A DNA stretch of 64,000 nt, from NCBI RefSeq assembly GCF_004135585.1, contig NZ_CP035501.1, positions 3,357,501-3,421,500 of the forward strand. The letters are read 5' to 3'. Below the pieces are notes generated by a model, which did no database searches, was not told where the DNA came from, and saw only the letters and a list, made by a program, of their open reading frames with translations. This document shows, one piece after another, positions 37,759-46,694 of this stretch. The position numbers were made by a program, and so were the translations under genes. Each line of letters starts with the position of its first letter. The first letter of the stretch is position 1. The DNA is from Sphingosinicella sp. BN140058. Its GTDB lineage: Bacteria > Pseudomonadota > Alphaproteobacteria > Sphingomonadales > Sphingomonadaceae.

Positions 37759-38919
37759 ATGTCGACCGCACCCCACCTCGTCCACGCCGCAGAATTGAGC
37801 CTGCCGGGCTGGATCTATCGCGATCCCGAATTCTTCGCTGCGGAGATGGATCGCGTCATCCGGCCATCGTGGCAGGTGGTGTGCCACGCCAACGACATCG
37901 CCGCGCCAGGGCAGTGGCAGACCATCGACTATCTCGGCGAGAGCGTGATCGTCATCCGCGGCGACGACCATGCCGTGCGCGCCTTCACCAACGTCTGCCG
38001 CCATCGTGCGTCGCGGATCGTCAGTGGCGACGTGGGCTGCGCGCGCCGACTGACCTGCCCCTACCACGCCTGGACCTATGCGCTCGACGGGCGGCTGATC
38101 GGCGTGCCGCACAAGAGCGACTATCCCGGGCTCGATCAATCCGGTCTCGGCCTGGTCGCGGTCGACCTCGAAATCTGGCGCGGCTTCGTCTTCGTGCGCC
38201 TGAAATCCGGCGGCCCTTCGGTGGCCGAGATGATGGCACCTTACGACCATGAGGTCGAACCCTATCGCTTCGACGCCCTGCAGGCCCTCGGCCGGGTGAC
38301 GCTGCGCCCGCGCGACGTCAACTGGAAGAACGTCGCCGACAATTATTCCGACGGGCTCCACATTCCGGTGGCGCATCCGGGCCTCACCCGGCTGTTCGGC
38401 CGCGGTTACGCGATCGAGGCCAACGATCACGTCGATCGGATGGCCGGCGATCTGCTCGATCGCCCGTCGAGCAACGTCTCGGAACGGGCCTATCAGGCAA
38501 TGCTGCCGACCGTTGAGCATTTGCCGCCGGCGCTTCGCCGCCGCTGGCTCTATTTCAAGTTGTGGCCCAATGTCGCGTTCGACATCTACCCGGATCAGGT
38601 CGATTTCATGCAGTTCCTGCCGGTCTCCCCGACCGAGACCCTGATCCGGGAGATCAGCTACGCCCTTCCCGACGATCGCCGGGAAATGCGGGCTGCCCGC
38701 TATCTGAACTGGCGCATCAATCGCCGCGTCAACGACGAGGACACCGCTCTCATCCGCGGGGTCCAGCAGGGCATGGCGTCGCAAAGCTGGGTGCCGGGCC
38801 CGCTCGGCGAAAGCGAAGTGTGCCTGCGCAGTTTCGCCCGCAAGATCCGTCGCCTGATCCCGGAGGCGAACCTCCACCAGCCGCCGGCGCCGGGATGGAG
38901 CCGGGCAATCAGCCGCTGA
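37759..38919 (+). CDS. Rieske [2Fe-2S] ring-hydroxylating oxygenase, large subunit
   Basis: 386 residues. The Rieske ligands are C-x-H in VCRHRAS and C-x2-H in LTCPYHAWTY (about residues 75-100). The mononuclear iron site is in NWKNVADNYSDGLHIPVAHPG: Asn, Asp and two His of the family motif, with a third ligand (Asp) expected near DIYPDQVDFMQ. It resembles aromatic-ring or choline-type monooxygenase large subunits. No reductase or ferredoxin gene lies beside it, so electron donor and substrate are unknown. Confidence 0.88.
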   Translation: MSTAPHLVHAAELSLPGWIYRDPEFFAAEMDRVIRPSWQVVCHANDIAAPGQWQTIDYLGESVIVIRGDDHAVRAFTNVCRHRASRIVSGDVGCARRLTCPYHAWTYALDGRLIGVPHKSDYPGLDQSGLGLVAVDLEIWRGFVFVRLKSGGPSVAEMMAPYDHEVEPYRFDALQALGRVTLRPRDVNWKNVADNYSDGLHIPVAHPGLTRLFGRGYAIEANDHVDRMAGDLLDRPSSNVSERAYQAMLPTVEHLPPALRRRWLYFKLWPNVAFDIYPDQVDFMQFLPVSPTETLIREISYALPDDRREMRAARYLNWRINRRVNDEDTALIRGVQQGMASQSWVPGPLGESEVCLRSFARKIRRLIPEANLHQPPAPGWSRAISR

Positions 38920-39154
38920 AGCGGGGCCTGAATTTGCGGCGCTCCGGATCGGGCCGGCAGGGGAAGCGGCGCTTGATGCAGTCGTTGAAGAAGCGCCCGG
39001 CCGACGGGGCTTTTCGCAGGCCCTCGTAAATCGCCTCGGGCACGCCGGAATAGACGTAGCGCCCGCTGTCTTTGAACCAGATGCTCAGCACGCTCTCGGC
39101 CTCGTCATAGGCGACTCGCGAGATCATGCTCGATGACAGCTTGGCGGCGCGCAA
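38909..39154 (-). CDS. KTSC-domain protein
   Basis: 81 residues from a TTG at 39154 with GGAG 7 bp upstream; an ATG at 39127 would remove part of the domain. SSSMISRVAYDEAESVLSIWF, GRYVYSGVPEAIYEGLRKAPSAGRFFNDCIKRRF is the KTSC domain nearly end to end. The family is small and of unknown function, sometimes fused to RNA-related enzymes. It overlaps the end of the Rieske gene by 11 bp on the opposite strand. Confidence 0.75.
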   Translation of the reverse strand: MRAAKLSSSMISRVAYDEAESVLSIWFKDSGRYVYSGVPEAIYEGLRKAPSAGRFFNDCIKRRFPCRPDPERRKFRPRFSG

Positions 39155-39291
39155 GATCGGACTCCACGATGGCGTTCCCGACGTCAGCGAGCGTCCGACT
39201 CGGGCGTTCCGAGCCTTTCGCCAGAGCGAATCGATTCGGCGTCCGAACGAGTCGGCTTGCCTCCGGCAGGCGGGCGCGCGATGTTTCACCG

Positions 39292-39890
39292 ATGAGCCGG
39301 GATCCCCGCATCGACGCCTACATCGCGCGTCAGCAGACCTTCGCCCGGCCTATCCTCGAATGGATCCGCGAGTCCGTTCATGCGGCATTACCCGAGGTGG
39401 AGGAGGGGATTCGCTGGGGCATGCCGTCTTTCTCCTGGAAGGGGCGGCCGCTCGCCCACATGGCCGGGTTCAAGGCGCACGCCACGCTCGGCTTCTGGCG
39501 GGGCGGAGAGATTTCGTCGAGGCCGCTCCGGCCGAAAAGGCGATGGGCCAGTTCGGGCGCATGACCTCGCCGGATGACCTTCCGGACGCGCAGGCTTTTC
39601 GCCGGATGATCCACGACGCTGCTGCGCTCATCGAGGCGGGCCGCGCACCGAGACCGAGACCTGAAAAGGCGGATCTGCCGATGCCGGAGGATCTTGCGGC
39701 CGCGCTTGCGGCGCGGCCGCCCGGAGCGGAGAAATTCGCCGCGCTGAGCCCGAGCGGCCGCCGCGAATATCTCGAATGGATATTGGAGGCGAAGCGTCCG
39801 GAAACGCGCGCGAAACGGATCGCCGAGGCCGCGGAATGGATTGCCGAAGGCAAGCGTCGCAACTGGAAATACGAGAGAAAGTCGTCCTGA
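39292..39890 (+). pseudogene. YdeI-type (DUF1801/OmdA) protein gene with a frameshift
   Basis: One frame encodes the N-terminal half from the ATG at 39292 (MSRDPRIDAYIARQQTFARPILEWIRE...LPEVEEGIRWGMPSFSWKG) to GFWRGGE. The next frame continues with FVEAAPAEKAMGQFGRMTSPDDLP and the OmdA-like end KFAALSPSGRREYLEWILEAKRPETRAKRIAEAAEWIAEGKRRNWKYERK. Adding one T to the run at 39512-39514 restores a single frame of about 200 codons (GGE-IF-VEAAP). This is either a recent mutation or a sequencing error in a homopolymer. The intact family is cytosolic and of unclear function. Confidence 0.8.
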
Positions 39891-39925
39891 AGCCGCCCCG
39901 GGCCGCCGGAAATTATACCGCGTCC

Positions 39926-39940
39926 TTAACACTCCATCAA
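39926..39940. promoter_or_regulatory. Near-consensus CtrA half-site before the GGDEF-EAL gene
   Basis: TTAA (39926-39929), seven bases, then TCAA (39937-39940): seven of eight consensus bases. It lies 35 bp upstream of the GGDEF-EAL start. Single-mismatch sites can occur by chance at about this frequency, so it is tentative. Confidence 0.3.
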
Positions 39941-39974
39941 ACTCCTCGGCGTACCCATCGGGACACTCCGCAGC

Positions 39975-42329
39975 ATGCAGGTCCCAATGTATCACGCGCC
40001 CGTTAATCTGGATCTTGAACCGCAGGACGTCGAGCCGGCGGAGCTTGCCGACGACGGCGTCGGCACGGATGCGAGCAGCCAGCGGCTGCGCGAAGCGCAT
40101 CTGCACAATGGTCAGGTCCTGACCCGCGCCCATTTCGCCCCCTTCTTCGCGATCACCGCGAACGCCGGCGCGTGTCTCGTCGCCTGGGCGATGTTCGGAT
40201 CGGTGAAGATCGAGACGATCGGCGGCTGGCTGGCCGTCGTCCTGCTGGCCTACTCGACCTACTGGCGCGTGTCCGTGCGCGAGGGCGCCGTCGCCAACAG
40301 CCGTTCGGCGCAGGGCAGGGCACCGATCCGCACGATGCTCGAGGCCGTCGGGCTGGCTGTAATCTGGGTGTCGCTGCCCACCTACGCCTTCGCCACCCAG
40401 GAACATTCGGTGCAGGTGGTGATCGGCGGCGTCATGGCGGCGATGATCATTGCCGCGATCGGCCTGGCCGCGGCGCCCGCCGCGGCATTCGCCTGGATCG
40501 CCTCAATCACGGCAGCCCTCTGCTGCGCTTATTATCTCGGCAGTTCCCAGCTTGCGCCGACGGTCGGACTCACCATCGTCGGCGTCGCCGCGGTCGGCAT
40601 CGTCGGCGTTTCTCGCCTCACCCGCTGGAGCTTCGAGCAGCTTCAGACCATTGCCCATGTCCGCACCCAGGCGGAGTCGGTTCGCTTGCTGCTCAAGGAA
40701 TATGAGCATCGCGGTGTCGGCTGGCTGTGGCAGGTCGATGCGGAGAACCGGGTCGTCTACATCTCCTCGCGAATGACCGCCCTGCTCGGGCGCTCGGCCA
40801 ACCAGCTGATCGGCCATTCGCTGCCGGCGACGCTCGGCGGCAACAGCGCGCTCGGCCGCACCTTGCTCGCCCGGCAGCCCTTCGCCAGCCTGGAAATGGA
40901 GCTGAAGACGCGCCGCGGCACCCGCTGGATCAGCCTCGCCGGCGATCCGATCATCGACATGGGCGGCCAGTTTCAGGGATTCCGCGGGGTCGGCTCCGAC
41001 ATCACCGAAGTCCGCAAGACCCAGGAGCGCCTGACCAATCTGGCCAATATGGACGTGCTCTCCGGCCTGCCCAATCGCGGCCGGGTCCGGCAGCTGCTCG
41101 GCGAGGCGCTGTCCTCGGCGACCTCGGGCAACGTGCCGTGCGCGATCATGTTTCTCGATCTCGACGGGTTCAAGCCGGTCAACGACACGTTCGGCCATCC
41201 CAAGGGCGACGCAGTGCTCAAGAACGTGTCGCAGCGCCTGGTCAAGGAGGTCGGCGAGCTCGGCCACGTCGGCCGCATGGGCGGTGACGAATTCGCCATC
41301 GTCATCCGCGACGCCCAGAGCCGCAAGAAGGTCGAGGACCTCGCCCGCCGGATCATCCAGGCGGTCGCCGAACCCTATCAGATCGAGAAGGTCGAAATCC
41401 GCATCGGAGTCTCGATCGGCTGTGCGTTCGGCCCGATCGACGGCCAGACCGTGGACGATCTCATCCAGAAGGCCGATCTGGCGCTCTACCAGGCAAAGGC
41501 ACAGGGACGGGGAACCTGCTGCTATTTCTCCGCCGACATGCAGAACGAGGCCGAGGATCGCCTCCGGCTCGAGCAGGACCTGCGCCAGGCACTGTCGCTC
41601 AAGCAGTTCCGGCTCGATTACCAGCCGCTGGTCAACGCCGCCGATCAGAGCCTGATCGGTTTCGAGGCGCTGATCCGCTGGCACCACCCGACCCGCGGCA
41701 TGGTCTCCCCGGCGGATTTCATTCCGCTCGCGGAGGAAACCGGGCTGATCATGCACCTCGGCGACTGGGTAATCGAGGAAGCGTGCCGCGCCGCCGCGGT
41801 GTGGCCCGATTATATCAGCGTCGCACTCAACCTATCCGCTCGTCAGCTGATCCTGCCGGCGCTTCCCAATACGGTCAGCGAAGCGCTGTCGCGCTACAAG
41901 CTGAAGCCGAACCGGCTGGAGCTCGAAGTCACCGAAAGCGTGTTCCTCGGCGATTCCGAAGGGTCGCTCGACGTACTGAAGCGGCTGCGCGCGCTCGGCG
42001 TCGGCATCGCGCTCGACGATTTCGGCACCGGCTATTCCTCGCTCGGCTATCTCAACAAGGCGGTGTTCCACAAACTGAAGATCGACGGCAGCTTCGTCCG
42101 CGAAGCCGGCAACAATCGCGAGACAGTGGCGATCATCCAGTCGATCGTCAGCCTGGCCAAGAGTTTCCGGATGAGCGTCACCGCCGAGGGCGTCGAAACC
42201 GCCGACGATTTCACCCGCATGCGCGATCTCGGCGTCAACCAGATCCAGGGCTATCTGTTCGGGCGGCCGATGAGCTTCGAGCGCGCCACCGATCTCGTCC
42301 ACGGCATCCAGTCGAAGATGACGGCCTGA
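39975..42329 (+). CDS. Membrane PAS-GGDEF-EAL cyclic-di-GMP enzyme
   Basis: 784 residues. Residues about 57-210 hold five or six membrane helices. A PAS domain (about 235-345: GWLWQVDAENRVVYISSRMTALLG) follows. The GGDEF domain has intact GGDEF at 436-440. The EAL domain has intact EAL at 564-566, DDFGTGYSS and TAEGVET. Both synthesis and hydrolysis of c-di-GMP are therefore possible. The inhibitory I-site RxxD is missing (E-V-G-E precedes the active site), so product feedback may be weak. It probably ties a membrane or PAS signal to motility or biofilm. Confidence 0.95.
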   Translation: MQVPMYHAPVNLDLEPQDVEPAELADDGVGTDASSQRLREAHLHNGQVLTRAHFAPFFAITANAGACLVAWAMFGSVKIETIGGWLAVVLLAYSTYWRVSVREGAVANSRSAQGRAPIRTMLEAVGLAVIWVSLPTYAFATQEHSVQVVIGGVMAAMIIAAIGLAAAPAAAFAWIASITAALCCAYYLGSSQLAPTVGLTIVGVAAVGIVGVSRLTRWSFEQLQTIAHVRTQAESVRLLLKEYEHRGVGWLWQVDAENRVVYISSRMTALLGRSANQLIGHSLPATLGGNSALGRTLLARQPFASLEMELKTRRGTRWISLAGDPIIDMGGQFQGFRGVGSDITEVRKTQERLTNLANMDVLSGLPNRGRVRQLLGEALSSATSGNVPCAIMFLDLDGFKPVNDTFGHPKGDAVLKNVSQRLVKEVGELGHVGRMGGDEFAIVIRDAQSRKKVEDLARRIIQAVAEPYQIEKVEIRIGVSIGCAFGPIDGQTVDDLIQKADLALYQAKAQGRGTCCYFSADMQNEAEDRLRLEQDLRQALSLKQFRLDYQPLVNAADQSLIGFEALIRWHHPTRGMVSPADFIPLAEETGLIMHLGDWVIEEACRAAAVWPDYISVALNLSARQLILPALPNTVSEALSRYKLKPNRLELEVTESVFLGDSEGSLDVLKRLRALGVGIALDDFGTGYSSLGYLNKAVFHKLKIDGSFVREAGNNRETVAIIQSIVSLAKSFRMSVTAEGVETADDFTRMRDLGVNQIQGYLFGRPMSFERATDLVHGIQSKMTA

Positions 42330-42352
42330 TCGTTCGGCGTTAGGCTGCGGCG

Positions 42353-42853
42353 ATGCGCGTCAGCCTGATCCTCCTCTGCTTGTCCGTCGCCGGCTGTGGC
42401 CGGGACGAGCCGGCACCGCCCGTCGAGTCCAATCGCACGGCGGCTGTGCCGGCGTCGAACGTCCCGCGCGGCGAGACGAGGCCCACACCGGCGGAAAGCC
42501 GGACGGACGAAAGCGCGGGCCGGGACGCCGCTGCAGTGCTTCGCCGCTATTACGATCATATCGAGGGTGGCCGTTACAGGGACGCCTGGGCGATGCGCAG
42601 CGAGAGCGACGAAGGCTATGACCGCTTCGAGCGCAATTTCGCTGGCTATGACCGCTACAAGGTGTCGCTCGGCCCGGCGACACGGCCGGTCGAAGCGGGC
42701 GGCTGGGCCTATGTCGAGGTGCCGATCCAGATCTTCGGCACGATGAAGGGCGGCAAGGGATTCGGCAGCGTCGGCAACGTCACCATGCGCAAAGCGGTGA
42801 AGGTCCCCGACGCGACCCCGCGCCAGCGCCGCTGGCACATCTATACGGGCTGA
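42353..42853 (+). CDS. Lipoprotein of unknown function
   Basis: 166 residues with lipobox SVAGC (Cys15). A Pro/Thr/Ala-rich linker leads to a domain GRDAAAVLRRYYDHIEGGRYRDAWAMRSES...FERNFAGYDRY, which looks like a small NTF2/SnoaL-type fold (helical start, then strands YKVSLGPATRP, WAYVEVPIQIFG). The assignment of that fold is inference. It lies 24 bp after the GGDEF-EAL gene. Confidence 0.7.
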   Translation: MRVSLILLCLSVAGCGRDEPAPPVESNRTAAVPASNVPRGETRPTPAESRTDESAGRDAAAVLRRYYDHIEGGRYRDAWAMRSESDEGYDRFERNFAGYDRYKVSLGPATRPVEAGGWAYVEVPIQIFGTMKGGKGFGSVGNVTMRKAVKVPDATPRQRRWHIYTG

Positions 42854-42890
42854 GGCTCCGCTTTTCGATGGACACTTTACCAATCCAGGA

Positions 42891-42910
42891 TGTTATGTAA
42901 TCACATAACA
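42891..42910. promoter_or_regulatory. Perfect palindrome upstream of the ExbD gene
   Basis: TGTTATGT (42891-42898), AATC, then ACATAACA (42903-42910) is a perfect 8-bp inverted repeat with a 4-bp centre. It is AT-rich in a GC-rich region, lies 21 bp before the ATG, and has no U-tract. It looks like a dimeric repressor operator or a start-site structure rather than a terminator. Confidence 0.5.
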
Positions 42911-42931
42911 ATCTTGAGGAGGAGAGAGGCC

Positions 42932-43381
42932 ATGACCTATCGCTACACGATGCATCGTCGTCCGGTCTATGCGACGATCAAGGATGCCCCGATCAGCGAT
43001 CTCAACACCACGCCGCTGATCGACGTCATGCTCGTGCTCCTCATCATGTTCATCATCACCATCCCGATCACGACCCACAGCGTGAAGTTGAACCTGCCCA
43101 CGGTCCCCGAAACCCTGGCGGCCCCACCCGAAACCCACCGCCTCGACATGGACGGGCGCGGCGGGCTTACGTTCGACGGCAAGCCGATCAGCGAGGCCGC
43201 GCTCACGCCCAGGCTGGTTGCGATGCGCACCGGGAACCCGGAGGCGGTGCTGCACTTTCGTACCGACGGCAAAGCGCGCTATGAGGATTTCGATCGGACG
43301 CTGGCCGTGGTGAAGCGCGCCGGGATCGAACGGCTCGGCTTCCTCGGCAACGAGGGCTTCGTCGACGCGCTTCAGCGCTGA
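42932..43381 (+). CDS. ExbD/TolR-family protein
   Basis: 149 residues from the ATG at 42932 with a strong GAGGAGGAGAGAGG ribosome site. ISDLNTTPLIDVMLVLLIMFIITIPI is the single membrane helix with the conserved Asp (LIDVML) of the proton channel. The periplasmic part ends ALQR. The protein couples proton flow to TonB or TolA. No exbB/tolQ gene is adjacent, so it must partner with a protein encoded elsewhere. Confidence 0.9.
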   Translation: MTYRYTMHRRPVYATIKDAPISDLNTTPLIDVMLVLLIMFIITIPITTHSVKLNLPTVPETLAAPPETHRLDMDGRGGLTFDGKPISEAALTPRLVAMRTGNPEAVLHFRTDGKARYEDFDRTLAVVKRAGIERLGFLGNEGFVDALQR

Positions 43382-43436
43382 CCGTGAATAGGGCGCCGCG
43401 CATCGACGCGGGGCGCCCCGGGCCGAGGAGTAGGTG

Positions 43437-43838
43437 ATGATGAAGAAGATGGTTTCGCTGCTGGTCCTGTCCCTGCTTGCTGCAGGCTGCGAGGACGGCG
43501 CTCCCGAGCGGACGACGACCTCGGTTCAGGCGGCCAACACTGTTTCCGATCAGCTCAAGGGCATGTCCGAGCTGTATCGCAATCTCGGCCTTCGCCGCGC
43601 GATCATGGACACCGGCAATCGCTGCAAGAAGGTCGATCGCGGCGGCTATCAGGAGCAATATAAGACGATGGCGCTGTGGACGGCGCATTGCACGGACACC
43701 GGCGATTGGGCGATCTTCATCGCACCCAATGCCGACATTCAGGTTCGCCAATGCCGTCACATGGCGGAACTCAAGCTGCCGGCGTGCCGCCCGATTGCCG
43801 CTCCGGCGGCGGAAGCGAAGCCGGCGCCGAAAGCCTGA
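43437..43838 (+). CDS. Lipoprotein of unknown function
   Basis: 133 residues from the ATG at 43437 with GAGGAG upstream; lipobox LAAGC. The mature part contains NRCKKVDRGGYQEQYKTMALWTAHCTDTGDWAIFIAPNADIQVRQCRHMAEL, with three to four cysteines that could form disulfides, and a Pro/Ala/Lys tail. The pattern recurs in sphingomonad hypothetical proteins but has no name. It follows the ExbD gene by 55 bp. Confidence 0.65.
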   Translation: MMKKMVSLLVLSLLAAGCEDGAPERTTTSVQAANTVSDQLKGMSELYRNLGLRRAIMDTGNRCKKVDRGGYQEQYKTMALWTAHCTDTGDWAIFIAPNADIQVRQCRHMAELKLPACRPIAAPAAEAKPAPKA

Positions 43839-44045
43839 TCGCGCGAGAGCCTTCGACGCCAACGGAACCCCGCCGCGGAAGGGGGTTACCGCGGCGGGGC
43901 CATTGAAGGGCCAGGTGAAAAGGGGGATACCCGGCCCCTTGGCCACCAGGGAGAGTGTGGCCAAGCATTATTTGGTACTAAGTTACGGATTTTAAAGACC
44001 CTTTCCCGTCTCTTCACAGCTTTTCGGCGGCCTCGGGCCGGCGCC

Positions 44046-44070
44046 GGAACCGGGCGCGGCCGGGGCCGTT
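44046..44070 (+). promoter_or_regulatory. EcfG-type general-stress promoter
   Basis: GGAAC (44046-44050) and CGTT (44067-44070) are separated by exactly 16 bp, matching the alphaproteobacterial sigma-EcfG consensus GGAAC-N16/17-CGTT. It lies 30 bp upstream of the glycine-rich protein gene. The whole element is also a partial palindrome (GGAAC...GTTCC). EcfG is controlled by PhyR/NepR in the general stress response. Confidence 0.6.
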
Positions 44071-44100
44071 CCGACCTTCATCCATTGAAGGAGGAACAGC

Positions 44101-44487
44101 ATGGCAGACGAAAAGGCCGGAACGTCGGCGGACCAGGCGCGCCCGCCCGAAGTCGGCAGCGCGTCTCGCCCCTCCGCCGGCCAGGCGACTGCCGGAACCG
44201 ATCCGCTCCGCCCGGACCAGGAAGGAGCGGACCATGTCGGCAAGGGGCCGCTCGGCGGCAGCGGCGGCAGCGGCGATTATGATGCCGGCGCTGGTGGTGC
44301 GGGGCAGGATCTCTCGGGCACGCACGAGGGCGGGGGCGCTGTTCTGCCTGGAAAGGGCCAGCCAGGCGACGACGACAAATACCGGCCGAGCGGCGGCCGC
44401 GGCGCGACCGCCGGCGGCTCGGATGGTGGCGTCGAGGGCGGCCCGGGCGGCGCCGCACCGGATGCGTCCGACAATTCGAACCGGTGA
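44101..44487 (+). CDS. Glycine-rich hydrophilic protein (likely stress-induced)
   Basis: 128 residues with AAGGAGGAA ahead of the ATG. It is disordered by composition: Gly, Asp, Ser, Ala and Pro dominate (GGSGGSGDYDAGAGGAGQDLSG, PGDDDKYRPSGGRGATAGGSDGG), with no hydrophobic core and no signal peptide. That resembles hydrophilin or desiccation-protection proteins. The EcfG promoter upstream fits a stress role. I recognise no named family. Confidence 0.6.
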   Translation: MADEKAGTSADQARPPEVGSASRPSAGQATAGTDPLRPDQEGADHVGKGPLGGSGGSGDYDAGAGGAGQDLSGTHEGGGAVLPGKGQPGDDDKYRPSGGRGATAGGSDGGVEGGPGGAAPDASDNSNR

Positions 44488-44511
44488 CGCTCGGCGCCCG
44501 CGGCCGCCGGC

Positions 44512-44955
44512 TCAGCCGAGCGCGCGCGGACCGAAGGTGAGGTCGAGCTCGCTCCAGCCCCCCTCGTGCAGCTCGCTCGGCAGCGTCACTGGCGCGCAAC
44601 GTATTACCGCCAGCGTGGCGGCTTCCGCCATCCGCCCCGCGAAGGGCTGATTGGCCGGAGTAACGCCGAATTGAGCAACGAGGGTCGGCAGGCCGATCAA
44701 CGTTCCATCGGCGGCGTAGCGGACATGCAATTTGGTGACGATCGCGCGCGCAACCGATCCGATCCGGGGCGCCCTGTAGCAGCGGCGAACCTGGCGTGCG
44801 GCGGCCGCGATCGCCTCGGCGACCGCCTCAGGATCCGGAGCGATCCGCGCAGCGGCAGGCGGCGGCGGGGCGGGCGCGCTGCAGGCGGCGCATCCGAACA
44901 CCAGCCCTGCCAGCAGGGCGGCCGCACGGCGCCGCATATTCGGACAGCCCCGCAT
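44512..44955 (-). CDS. Lipoprotein with a TonB/TolA C-terminal-like domain
   Basis: 147 residues from the ATG at 44955, with GGAG 8 bp upstream (the frame is open further without a signal). The signal ends at CAAC, a lipobox. After a Pro-rich linker comes VRRCYRAPRIGSVARAIVTKLHVRYAADGTLIGLPTLV...AATLAVIRCAPVTLPSEL, a strand-helix-strand pattern like the C-terminal domain of TolA/TonB with two cysteines. Its relation to the ExbD gene about 1 kb away is speculative. Confidence 0.6.
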   Translation of the reverse strand: MRGCPNMRRRAAALLAGLVFGCAACSAPAPPPPAAARIAPDPEAVAEAIAAAARQVRRCYRAPRIGSVARAIVTKLHVRYAADGTLIGLPTLVAQFGVTPANQPFAGRMAEAATLAVIRCAPVTLPSELHEGGWSELDLTFGPRALG

Positions 44956-45051
44956 CGAGAGGTCTCCGTGATTCGTTCCCGGTAACGCCGTCTTCGGGCG
45001 CGCCATCAGCCTACGCCCGGCGGCTGCCCGTCTCCAGCCTCGAAGATGCAG

Positions 45052-46557
45052 TCAGCCGGTGATCTTCGAACCGAGCGGACGGGTCGCCGGACCGTGGATC
45101 ACGCGGCCCGAAAGCTCGAAGCGCGATCCATGGCATGGGCAGTCCCACGTCCGGTCGGTCTCGTTCCAGCCGACCAGGCAGCCCATGTGGGTGCAGACCG
45201 CCGACACCGCGTGCACGGTCCCGGTTTCGTCCTTGAACGCGGCGACATTGTCGCCGTCGATCTTCATCACCGCGGCCTGGCCCGGCGCGAGCGCTTCGAA
45301 GCTCTTCGGCTTGGACGCGAGATAGCCGCCGACCAGATGCGCGGCGACACTCAGATTCTCCTTCACGAACTCGCCGCCGCCCGCCATCGGCTTGACCCGT
45401 GTCGCGTCGAAGATGTCGAGCCAGGCATGCCCGTCCTTGCCGGTCGCGAGATCGGCGAGGATCATCGCCGCCGCGGTACCGTTCGAAATGCCCCAGGCAT
45501 CGAAGCCGGTGGCGACCAGATAGCCGTCCTTCGCGGATGACGACCAGCCGATGAACGGCGCACTGTCCATCGGGGTATAATCCTCGTTGACCCAGCGATA
45601 GGCGGCAGGTCCGGCATCGAAATTCTCGAGCCAGTGCTCCAGGTCAGCGAAGTTCTGCCGTTCCTCGTCGGTATGCCCCGGCTTGAACGATTGGCCGGCG
45701 GCGATCGCGTAAGTGGTGCCATCGGGTGCGCGGTGGGCGCGTATCGAATGGCTCGGCTGCTCGGCATTGATGTACATGCCCGGCGGCACATGCCGGATCG
45801 GTGCGACGATCACCGGCTCGGCCTTGGGATAGGCCATCGCATAATAGCCGCCGACCTGCCCCAGCGGCAGGTGGGTCGCCATCACCACGACCCCGGCGGT
45901 GACGGTGCCGGTGTCGGTCACCACCCGGGTGGGCTCCCAGTCGACCGCGCGGCTGTTCTCGAAGACGTGGCTGCCGTTACCCGGCAGGGTCTCGGCGAGC
46001 CCTGCGACATAGCGGGTCGGATGGAATTGCGCCTGGCCGTCGAAGCGCACCGCTGCGAGCACCTCATAGGGCAGGCCGATGTCGCCGCGGACCAGGGTGG
46101 CGGGCAGGCCGAGTCGGCGCGCGACCTCGACCTCTTTCTCGATCTCGGCGACGTGCTTCTCGTCGCGTGTGTAGCAGAATGCCGGCATCTCCTCGATGTC
46201 GGCCGAGACTCCATGGGCGGCGGCAAGACGCGACATTTCGCGGATCGCGGCCTCCTGCGCCTCGGCATACAGGCGAGCCCGGTCCTCGCCGAACTTGCGC
46301 TCGAGCGTCTGGTAGATGATCGCGTGCTGCGATGTCATCTTCGCTGTCGACTTGCCGGTCACTTCCCGGCCCACGCGCCGCGCCTCGACCACCGCCACGG
46401 TCTTGCCCATGTCCTTGAGCAAGCGTGCCGTGGTGATCCCGACGATGCCGCCGCCGATGATCGCCACGTCAACGTGCACCTCCCCGGCAAGCTGCGGAAA
46501 TCGGGTCGGTGCCGCAGTCGCGTTCCAATAGGAATTGTCGTCGTCGCCGCTTGCCAT
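45052..46557 (-). CDS. FAD-dependent oxidoreductase with C-terminal Rieske domain
   Basis: 501 residues. The N-terminal DAO-type domain has the FAD site DVAIIGGGIVGITTARLL and substrate-side blocks (FHPTRYVAGLAETLPG, TPMDSAPFIGW, GFDAWGISNGTAAAMILADL). The C-terminal Rieske [2Fe-2S] cluster ligands are Cys455-x-His457 and Cys473-x2-His476 (CTHMGC...CPCHGSRF). The fusion oxidises an amine or similar substrate and passes electrons to the cluster; the substrate is unknown. It diverges from the prolyl oligopeptidase gene. Confidence 0.88.
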   Translation of the reverse strand: MASGDDDNSYWNATAAPTRFPQLAGEVHVDVAIIGGGIVGITTARLLKDMGKTVAVVEARRVGREVTGKSTAKMTSQHAIIYQTLERKFGEDRARLYAEAQEAAIREMSRLAAAHGVSADIEEMPAFCYTRDEKHVAEIEKEVEVARRLGLPATLVRGDIGLPYEVLAAVRFDGQAQFHPTRYVAGLAETLPGNGSHVFENSRAVDWEPTRVVTDTGTVTAGVVVMATHLPLGQVGGYYAMAYPKAEPVIVAPIRHVPPGMYINAEQPSHSIRAHRAPDGTTYAIAAGQSFKPGHTDEERQNFADLEHWLENFDAGPAAYRWVNEDYTPMDSAPFIGWSSSAKDGYLVATGFDAWGISNGTAAAMILADLATGKDGHAWLDIFDATRVKPMAGGGEFVKENLSVAAHLVGGYLASKPKSFEALAPGQAAVMKIDGDNVAAFKDETGTVHAVSAVCTHMGCLVGWNETDRTWDCPCHGSRFELSGRVIHGPATRPLGSKITG

Positions 46558-46694
46558 GATCGCCTCCGCTCAGGTTCGACAGGGTAAATGCGGGCGGTGC
46601 TCGGCTGTTCCCGATCCGAAAAAACGCCGCCTTGGCAAAGCCATGGGCGTCAGTGTAACCGTCCTGCACCAATGATGCCGAGGTTCTCCCCACC

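Noticed and set aside
43839..44040. Possible small gene between the lipoprotein at 43437 and the glycine-rich gene
   Set aside because: No frame has both a ribosome site and protein-like content. I see only the EcfG promoter at its right end.
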